A stretch of 64,000 bases of DNA from NCBI RefSeq assembly GCF_905147365.1, contig NC_056421.1:13906001-13970000 (forward strand), in the 5' to 3' direction. The translations under genes were made by a program, and so were the position numbers. The first letter of the stretch is position 1; every line of letters starts with the position of its first letter. The DNA comes from Aricia agestis. Lineage: Eukaryota; Arthropoda; Insecta; Lepidoptera; Lycaenidae. The notes under the pieces are model-generated. The model saw nothing but the letters and a program-made list of their open reading frames with translations. It did no database searches and had not been told where the DNA came from. Below, piece after piece: positions 55,830-64,000 of the stretch.

Positions 55830-56038
55830 CGGTCAATTTATAATAAAACAGAGTCGAAGCGAAGCGAATTCCCAAAAGCTGAACACAGAAAATTCAACAC
55901 GCAAAATTCGCGCGGATGCGCGCGCCTTTTTACATTCTCAGAAGTAATAAAGTGCGTTAACGCTTTGGAGTTATGGTTGAATTTGTTATGTTCAGTTTTA
56001 ATAATTCGCTTCGACTCTGTGCTAGTATAAATTGACCC
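55830..56038. mobile_element. MITE with TTA duplication
   Basis: CGGTCAATTTATAATAAAAC and ACAGAGTCGAAGCG at the left, with complements at the right (CGCTTCGACTCTGTGC, TATAAATTGACCC). TTA at 55827-55829 and 56039-56041. Harbinger-like by duplication. Confidence 0.85.
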
Positions 56039-56041
56039 TTA

Positions 56042-57771
56042 CGATTTTTTGGTCAGGTCAGTACAGATAGTCTCGATGGTTGCGTAGCCTCATCAGTGAT
56101 AACTGATAACATACATCGTGGTCTGGTACCCGCAACTCAAGTCCTTCATCGGCTTACCACAGGACCAGACGGACATGGTGTGAAGACAATTGATGATGAT
56201 GATGTGAAGTGATGGTGAAGTACATAAGGGTCAGTCGACACAGCGGCCGCCACGCTCGACGGCGCGCGACCACTTCGAACCATTGTGATTAGGGCGAGTA
56301 TTCTTAGAAGCATATTACTAGCAGACCATTGTTTTCGGAGATAATATTGTAATTTTATAAGATTTATATCGCAAGATGGGCCTATATTATTGAGGCGTCA
56401 AAAGAAAGCTTGTAGGTTCCTATTATAGTATTTGGCAATGTTGTTCAGATTCTGCGAGGTTGTTCAGATTCTGGAAGGCTTCAAGGAATAGCTTAAAAGA
56501 CTTTAAGAGCCTCTAAGACTAAACAAAATATGTAGAGTTTTTTTGTGTTTGATAAACTCTATTGCATCGGCACAGAAGACCTTTTTTAATGCTCTAAATT
56601 TTCTGTAGACTTCCAGACACTATTATACTCCCAGCTTAAAGCACAATTAGAAGTCAAGAGAATAGACAATATCTCAATAGTATGTATCTCTTCACGATAA
56701 TGTTATCAGCCACATCTTAGAGAAGAGGAAATTGGGAAATGAGTAATACATAGGACACTTGTTTCTATTTTCTTAGTAATTTGTCAATCTCTGAGCTTTT
56801 TTCAACTTTTTCAATGTATTCAAACGACTGTTTAGTTAGACCTTAGCCATTCTGATCCATATTTAATGAATATCCTACAAAATACCTAAAGCATATCCAC
56901 CATAGTCGGAACACGATGTAGTATAATTAAAACGTAACAATATGAGCCGCGCGAGCTGTTACGGTGAAGATAAAAACCGCCGCAAAACACATCATCATCA
57001 TCACTACGCCATGTTCGATAAATAATATTCAGGCTTAGCATGTAAATAGTAGAAATGCGAAAAAAAAATCTTTGTCAATTCGTGGAAAAAAAATCTTCAT
57101 TAATAAATAATCTCTGCGTCAAGACTCAAGGGTACACTAGGGTAGGTAGGTGGCATCTAAAAAGTCGGTTTTGCGCCTAAAATTGTACAGCAAACTTTGA
57201 CCAATATTTTCACTATGACAAACTATATACGACTATACGTGCAGCAAACTATTTCGTTGCGGGTCCCAAGACAGCCTTAGCATGTCCCTCGGGCTAACTG
57301 AGATCATATCAAAGGGTTTTCGTGGTTGGATACCGCTGTCGATCCAGGCGACACAGGAGATACAGTGGTGGGAATGTGTGGTGGGCCAAAGCCCGTTAAC
57401 AAACGTACAAACTAAGCAACATTTTCACGTTAGCATGAGTTTTTGCCCCGCACCGTAGCACGTACCATCTTCTATTTAATGAAAGCTTCTAACAGTGTTC
57501 GCGGCATAGTTAAACAGATCTATACAAAAACTTGAGGGTGATCGTTTGAGCGAAACGACAAAAACATGGTTATGGTGTAAAGACCTTTTAAATTCTATAA
57601 AAAAGTTTTTTTTGTATAAATTATTTAATGTTTTCCGCATTTCGCAAAAACCGGAGGCTTGTTGCGAAGTTACGTTAAACATGCAAATTTTAGGCGTACG
57701 GTGAATGGTTGAAAACAAAATTCGGATGAAAGAATTTACAGGCCACGTTTAGTTTAGTCTAGTATATTATT
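56042..57771. other. No gene supported
   Basis: AT-rich with a GATGATGAT run near 56195 and a GC-richer patch at 57255-57400. That patch contains CTGTCGATCCAGGCGACACAGG; it could be repeat-derived coding remains, but no family was recognised. Confidence 0.4.
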
Positions 57772-57900
57772 ATTATAATAGAATATGCAAAAGTGTATCT
57801 ATCAATCTACTACCATGTAATATGAATATATAAAACCGCTCAGCCATTTTAATAAAATTTGGTATAATCCCGGAAAAAGACAGGATTTTAAATACCAAAG
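57772..57900 (-). repeat. D repeat, strongly diverged
   Basis: ATATGCAAAAGTGTATCTATC..AAACCGCTCAGCC..AAATTTGGTATAATCCCGG. Confidence 0.5.
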
Positions 57901-57936
57901 AAATATTAATTTTGTTCCTACAAGAAAATTCATCCA

Positions 57937-58073
57937 AGGCCGCGCGCCCATTGTGACTTTTTGTAGCGATGCAGTCGCGATACTGTCTCATATTATCTGC
58001 ATCGATATAGTCGCGATGCGCGACTGCATCGCGACCGTATCGCTACAAAAAGTCGCAATGGGCGCGCAGCCTA
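57937..58073. mobile_element. Palindromic MITE, GCGCGCCCATTG ends
   Basis: AGGCCGCGCGCCCATTGTGACTTTTTGTAGCG.. and complement CGCTACAAAAAGTCGCAATGGG..GCAGCCT. The centre repeats GCATCG/CGATGC. Confidence 0.85.
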
Positions 58074-58819
58074 ATTCTCAGGAGTCAGGCCTCAGGGTTT
58101 TAAACATGTGGAAGCAATAGACAGGCATTTTCCCAATCGTAATACTAACAGTATGAATTCTTCAGTTCTTAGCTATATTTAATCAATATTTTGTTGTTAC
58201 GTACCCCTATTTCACCATCCTCATCACGTCTGACTATTGCACAAGGTGCATCGCAGGATGTTTCCACAAAACATCCGTCCGTACACCTTTCGCCATACAC
58301 GAGATTAAAGTTATATCTGAGTTCTCACAAGAAAAATGAAACTTTGTAGAGAGTAAATTACATCCTTAACCTCAGGCTGGTTTTGTAAGTTGATTAAGAT
58401 TTTTATAATTTACTATCTGAGCTGGCAAACTTTGTATTGTCCTTTTCCTCTTAAATCACTTTCAAAATCTTCCTCTTGAATCACTCTAGCATTAGTAGAA
58501 TTGGAAAAAATTGCACCAAAATCAGTGGCGTAGTTTGAAAAGATTTGATTACCATGAGAAAGACTAGAGACTTACGTTTGTCACCTTACGTTTATTGCCT
58601 TACAATGAAAACAGACAATTTTATTCAGAAACTAAATCCACACTGTATCAATAAAATTAAGGTATAATGAGTAATGATACTGTTGAAACGAGCCCTCAAT
58701 CCTCCATCAAATCTCAAGTGTTACATATTCTGCCAAGTTCTCTGAATCGTTTTACCGCCACGCGTCATCAGTAAGGACCATGTGTCACTTTTGAGGCAGA
58801 ATGACCACGGAAAGAATAA
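58074..58819. other. Nothing recognised
   Basis: No frame supported. Confidence 0.5.
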
Positions 58820-59004
58820 GGGTCCCCGCAGACTTACAATTTAAAGTTGGCCGATTATCGTACAAACCACAGAAATAGGTCAAGATAGAAGCGCCATATG
58901 CTCGTGTTCATACAAATTGGAGCGACATGGCGCTTCTATCTTGATTTATTTCTGTGGTTTGTACGATAGTCGGCCAACTTTAAATTGTAAGTCTGCGGGG
59001 ACCC
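58820..59004. mobile_element. Palindromic MITE with TAA duplication, ~80-bp arms
   Basis: GGGTCCCCGCAGACTTACAA and the exact complement; arms run through AAAGTTGGCCGA and GTACAAACCACAGAAATA with very few differences. TAA at 58817-58819 and 59005-59007. Confidence 0.94.
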
Positions 59005-60479
59005 TAAAGATATTATAGTGAAGTTCTGCCAAATTGCGCAATATGTTGCAAAAATATTATAATTATCTTAAGCTGATAAGTGATAACAGGTTTATTTTTT
59101 GATAATTTGCCCTTCATATATTATATTTTACTCTAAATGACTCGCTTGAACCCTTAACACACAATAAAACAGTGCCAAATGTCATCAAAGATTAGAAATT
59201 AATTCAATTAATACAGACTCGAGAGCACCGGCTTCATCTTAAGCAGAAAGCTGATAGATATTTAAGTGAACTTCTACCAGTTTTCCAGGCTACCTTCCTG
59301 TCGACGTTGTTTGGCTATCTGACTGTCGACGAAAGGAAACATATTATTATTATATTCAAATTAATTTTTGCCTATTACTGCAAATTTTCGTAATGTCGAT
59401 AGGAAACTAATACAAATTGAAGGGAAATTCTGCTTTTACTAGCGACAGAAAGCTAGTAATTCAAGTGAAATTCTGCCAAGTTCTCCAGGCTACCTTAACG
59501 TCGACAGCAACACCGTCTTACCCTCGGGGGCAGCGGAGCTCAGCACATTAGCGGGCAGCCAGCTGTGACTGACGGTACTGTACTGTTTGTAGACTAGGTA
59601 GGCGTAGATATGGCAGAACTTTAAGTAAATTGAATCAAAAAATCTAAATTTTGTCGTACATTAAGCTTAACAAGCTATTTTTTGGAAAGTCAACAAAGTA
59701 AGCTACCACCGATCCAGCCTTAGCGAGAAAAACCTAAAATTAAAGATAACGATATGCTTGCACCGTATTTTTTCAAGATAAACTTTTTAATACTAGTTTT
59801 CTTCTTGGTACAAATGTAGCTCTCGCAGAAAACTTATGCCCGGTCTCTGAGGCTAGTTGCGTGTCTGATTACCCAACTGCAAAAAAAAATCCAATCAACT
59901 ATACCTTGAAAAATTAACTCCTACCGAAATCCTCAGAAACAGAGCAATAAACAGCAAAAAAACAATCGTAGTTGTCAAACAATAACGAAATATTCCCAAC
60001 CTCGCGAATACACGATAACCACTTGTGAAATTATTCTCAAAAATATTGTTACCACGATATAGATAAAAACAGATATGGAAATAAGAAACAAAATAATAAA
60101 CGAGAGTAAAAAAATACATATAAAAATTTTGAGTAAACGATACCGGAGAAGTTTTCTCTGCATCTGAAAAGCGAATAACAAAATAATATTTAGTACTTAA
60201 TTTTGTACCTTTTCAGTTTCATAATTTATTTGCTATTTGTACCTTTAGCCAAACAATAAGAAAATATTGCAATAAATAATAATAGACAGTCTAAAAATGC
60301 AAAACAGTAACTGTAGTCTGAAATAAAGATATTTGAATTTGAGTTTAAACATTAAGCAACACTAGTAAAAAGATACAGTTCTCTAAAAATCATCAAAGCC
60401 ACAAAAACTACGGTTTAGCAATACCACTGTAATAAGCAACTTGACCAAAGGCAGACAATGCGTGTTATTTACTAACTAA
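59005..60479. other. No gene; duplicated ~60-bp segment
   Basis: GCAGAAAGCTGATAGATATT..CCAGGCTACCTTCCTGTCGAC (59250-59303) is echoed by GACAGAAAGCTAGTAATTCA..CCAGGCTACCTTAACGTCGAC (59444-59504). Near 60310-60350 AATAAAGATATTTGAATTTGAG is a LINE-like 3' end. Confidence 0.5.
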
Positions 60480-60710
60480 ACTTACTTAAGCCGCGTCTGT
60501 GTGTTGGTAGCTCTGTGGCCCGCTGCGAATCACGGCCTCAGTGTATTTTGTGCTTTCGGACCTTTACGTGCTCTACTGTTGTGTGGGTTGGATTTTCGTG
60601 AAAAAAAAGTTTTTTATGTTGAAAAAAATACTAAGAATATTAATATTTCAGTGATATGAAATAGTGTTGTGAAAATGTGATTTTTCGGGAAATAACAAAA
60701 TGGTGAATTT
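60480..60710 (+). promoter_or_regulatory. Possible promoter and non-coding first exon
   Basis: GC-rich island in AT-rich DNA with CCTCAGTGTATTTTG (insect initiator TCAGT) and no TATA box. On the opposite strand TTAA|GTAAGTTTA at 60480 looks like a donor, so strand is uncertain. No coding frame. Confidence 0.25.
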
Positions 60711-62723
60711 TATCGGTATAGTGGATGCTTGTTTGTTATATTGGTTAAATATTTAACACAAGTCTTAAATAATTTAGATTTTAAATATTTTATGTTTACT
60801 CGTTGTTAAACATATTAATATTTATCACAGGAAATCATAAAATAATTAATAAGTTTTAATACACGAATACCAATCATTATTACCTATGAATTACCAGTTA
60901 ACTATTATTATTATATATATGTATTTTATGATTACTATATATCTTATTTAATTATTAATATTACAATAAAACAAATTAATTATTATTTAAGTACTTATAT
61001 ATAATAATGTACTATTATAATTAAATTATTACTATCTAGATGGTTTCTCAAAATCTTGTAATGTTGCCCTTAGGGCTACAGCCTTCATGGGAAAGATTTA
61101 ACTTGTGGTATAGACCATTTGTGGTGAGACTTGGAGTTCTCAATGTGGTCGATAACTATAATTCATTCCAATCATTTAGTTTGGACTTCTTATAACCACG
61201 ATGTTCTCATTCACGAGTTATTTTATTCAGGTTTATGGTACTGATACTGTATTACTCTGCAAAATAATATTGTGACTCTTCATACGTTAAATTTTATGAA
61301 TTAAAATAGAAGTTGCAGATTTTGAATAAGAAAATTTTCAGATTTTTTGCATGTTAAACGAGTTGTAGACGTATTGACCCAAAACTGCGCAGACCTATAT
61401 CCGAATAATAATATTTCTCAGTGTACCCAAAACATTTCTTACTAAAAATCATAATAAGTCTACAGACTATATTTATATGTCTGATGAAAACACAGCAAAT
61501 AGCAATGCTATAACTTTTACGTACCTGTTTGTGTATTTTCATCGTAGCTACCTAAGTCCTAACTCAGCTAATTTGATCTAATTTAGTTAAGTAATATTAA
61601 CTTTTCATTGCCTGGCTCACAGCTTATAAATTTGGAACTTTTCTGAAACCTACTGCAACAAGTACTCGTATGCATACATGATTTTTGTTATTTTTTTTTA
61701 TAATTAGCCCATTTCTCACTACTTGAGCACCTGTAAATTCCCAAGTTAAAGTAACAAGTAAATGCGGATCGAGGTTAAACTAACCATCCCAGTTAACACG
61801 AAACAATACGTGAGTTTACATAATTAAACATTACAGTTTGTGCTAAACAGTTATATCATAAAATGTAACGGTAGTGACTATTAATACCTAGTAAGTAGTG
61901 GGTTTGAATCCCGTGAAATAAATATTTGAAGCGTAAGAGGATGAAGTGTGTGATAACTAACATTTTATAACTTAAGGGCAATTACTCATTTTCCCCTTAT
62001 AATTAGGACAAATCTCGTAACTTACATACTTCATCTTCTGGATAATTTATCTGGCAGTACATAAAATATGATTTTTTTTTGTCTTGAAATCCGTAAGCCT
62101 CTATTTATACAAAAGAAACGTTATTTTTCAAATTAACTTTATACACTCATGTCTTCATTAAATGCACCCTCTCCACGTATTGAAACCTGCAGGAATCCTA
62201 CATTTTGCAGCGCTAAAAAGTAGGCTTGTTATTGGTACTTACTCTATATTTGTGGAAAACATCAGTCGAGCAGTTTGGACGCAAATAAACATAACTTTAA
62301 AAATAGTAATGAAATTAATTAATAACGTAAAAATTACTGGATAGCGCTTGGTTAATTTAGACGAGCAATTTTAACCTTCGGTCTAAATGTAAAAAACACT
62401 TCAATATTTAGCACCTCTAAAATAGCTTAACGAATTTATTACATACTTGATTTTAATGGCTCGATCGGTTTAGTTTTAAATCCTAGTTACGCAATATCAG
62501 GGTACTTAGTACGACTTGCAATTAATAGTTTCGATAACGAAGTTAGAAATGAAGAATAATTCGAAATACTGCGCAGAGACGCAGAAGAAGAGAGAATAAG
62601 AGTATTCCACATAATATGTGAAAAATATATTATTTTTCATGTTGACTTTGGGGTCAAAATTGTTAAATATAAGTTGACTAAGTGCCCAGGGGGGTGAGCC
62701 AAGATCTTTTCCTTATCTCTTCG
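60711..62723. other. AT-rich, no gene supported
   Basis: Long AT-rich stretch; frames under 75 codons. No repeat recognised. Confidence 0.45.
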
Positions 62724-62836
62724 TTATAGAATCGCCGATCAAAATGTATTGAATTGACATTAGACGAGTCGAACGTCAACGTCATATTGACGAACGCTTA
62801 TGTCAATTCCATACATTTTGTTCGGCGATTCTATAA
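62724..62836. mobile_element. Short palindromic MITE
   Basis: TTATAGAATCGCCGATCAAAATG and complement CATTTTGTTCGGCGATTCTATAA; inner TGAATTGACAT / ATGTCAATTCCA also pair. Confidence 0.85.
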
Positions 62837-63267
62837 AGTACTCAAATTCCATTTGCTAGTTTCGACAACAATAAAAATTACACGTAATTTGACATAGCAT
62901 CGCTGAGTGTCGTGGCACTTGCGATGTGAAGTTCCATATTTACGTCTTACGACAGCGAACTGTCAACTTATCGAATGCTAATTGACTAAGAACCCAGGTT
63001 TGGTAGGTCAGACGGCGATTAGTGATTACTAAGAATCTAGGTCAAACGCAGCTCAGAAGGTTACTTCGTATGTTACAGGATGTAAATGTAAATCATCATA
63101 TTTTAGCCGCAGTAGGTTAACAGGGTCTAATTAGGTTTACATTGAGAAAATAGCCTGAGCTAGGTTAAGGGGTGATGATGATTGCTGTAGAGTGTAGACT
63201 ACTACTAAAATAGAGACTGACTGGTTGGTGTTGTGGACTACAGCATTATGGCTCTTACATTTATACT
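62837..63267. other. Nothing recognised
   Basis: No supported frame. Confidence 0.5.
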
Positions 63268-63462
63268 CGATGACGCCCGCAACTCCATCGCGCCGAAATT
63301 CGTTGATCGCGCGGGAACCGTATATTTTTCCAGGATAAAATGTATGCCATATCCTTTCCCGGGGCTCAAAGTATCTCCATACCAAATTTCAGCAGAGTCG
63401 GTTTAGCAGTTTGGGCCTGAAGAGGCAACAGACACACTTTCGTATTTCTAATATTACTATGG
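63268..63462 (+). repeat. D repeat, well preserved
   Basis: GATGACGCCCGCAACTCCAT, CGCGCGGGAACCGTATATTT and CAGTTTGGGCCTGAAGAGGC, ending TTTCTAATATTACTATGG. Confidence 0.9.
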
Positions 63463-63949
63463 ATTGCAATATTATCTTATACATACATATATAAAATTCT
63501 TGCGTCACAATGTTAGGCCGCGTACTCCTCCGAAACGGCTTTACTGATTTTAACCAAATTTTATATGCATATTCAGTGGGTCTGAGAATCAGCTACTGGG
63601 TACTTTTTATATTGATAAGTGCATTTGTTGAATAAATAATAGTAAATTATTACAACTCGAGACTGACGGCGACCATAGTTTGTGCGACGGGATAGCGATG
63701 GACGTTGCTATGGTGACATGTACTTATTTAGTCACTTCAATAAAATAATATGGTGAAATACTTTATATGGCGAAGAAATGTTTGCCGGGACAGAGATGAC
63801 ACGAAAAGATTATAAAAACACAATAGAAGTAACACAAAATACCAACACCTTATTGTTTTTGCCCGCGGTATATAGTGAGGGTGCTTTAAGTTAAAACATT
63901 TGGTGCATCTGCATCCCACATGGGTTAGTGCGGCAAAAAATGGTCTTAC
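63463..63949. other. Probable intron, nothing recognised
   Basis: AT-rich. The sequence GTAAGACC (reverse strand) at 63949 downward starts a candidate intron. Confidence 0.4.
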
Positions 63950-64000
63950 CTCGGGTTCCGGTCTCAGATACACGTCATAGGATCTGTTATTGTTGTTTAA
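63950..64000 (-). CDS. Host gene exon, partial (runs off the right edge)
   Basis: On the - strand the last 51 bases read open as LNNNNRSYDVYLRPEPE (17 codons) and end CCCGAG at 63950, followed by GTAAGACC, a near-consensus donor. The other two frames were not needed. Codons are GC-richer (GACGTG, CCGGAACCCGAG) than the adjacent AT-rich DNA. A poly-Asn run followed by an acidic, proline-containing segment is common in insect regulatory proteins, but no domain is visible. The 78-codon frame that runs on past the donor is read-through into the intron. Confidence 0.45.

Noticed and set aside
57255..57400. Host exon in GC-richer patch
   Set aside because: No frame with matching acceptor and donor was found.

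Overview
This window looks like AT-rich, repeat-dense lepidopteran (probably butterfly) nuclear DNA, almost all intronic or intergenic. The evidence is direct. One SINE family (called A here; I think it is the lepidopteran Metulj family, named from memory) occurs about fifteen times with its typical poly-A end. A tRNA-derived SINE (B) occurs five times. Many palindromic DNA-transposon derivatives, Helitron ends, a broken Dong/R4-type LINE, a 5'-truncated R1-clade LINE and a dead mariner are also present. No bacterial, viral or CRISPR feature was seen, and no complete host gene lies in the window.

Host signal is sparse. Two small exons with matching reading frames and good splice sites lie on the + strand at 39562-39652 and 39860-39926. 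A partial exon with an AG/GTAAGA donor enters from the right edge on the - strand (63950-64000). GC-rich stretches at 28.3-28.5 kb and 60.5-60.7 kb could be promoters or non-coding first exons. None of these genes could be named.

Layout: 0-5 kb holds B SINEs, A SINEs and palindromic MITEs. A mariner transposase pseudogene lies at 5.4-6.0 kb. At 7-17 kb, MITEs and SINEs are stacked inside one another (8.2-8.7, 8.8-9.8 and 16.0-16.5 kb). At 17.9-19.3 kb an older repeat is split by a 1185-bp element that has its own inverted ends, a TA duplication and eight copies of a short internal motif; I do not recognise it. At 19.8-26.6 kb there is a hAT MITE with a perfect 8-bp duplication, a 296-bp element with an 8-bp duplication, and nested or inverted A SINEs. 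At 27-35 kb the content is MITEs, a Helitron end and a 1.36-kb hAT-like element with an 8-bp duplication. Three Helitron-like copies, two carrying long TA arrays, lie at 35.7-37.5 kb. The two host exons sit at 39.5-40 kb, the R1 remnant at 43-44.3 kb and the Dong-like element at 49.4-53.6 kb between TAA microsatellites. From 54 to 64 kb there are further MITEs and long stretches in which I see nothing.

Names used below: A = Metulj-like SINE; B = tRNA-derived SINE; C = ~450-bp repeat beginning GGGTTCCGTACCC and ending near GGTACGGAACCC; D = very common repeat containing TTCAGCGGTTTGGGCGTG, class uncertain; E = palindromic repeat containing CATCTGCCTATGAATCAA; F = palindromic MITE with ends TACAGGGTGTAACAAAA; S = repeat bounded by AACCGACTTCAAAA. 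The A, C and D classes are recognised from their frequency in Lepidoptera, not from a search. Coordinates of repeats were read by eye and are good to a few bases where a target duplication is quoted, and to about 10-20 bases otherwise.
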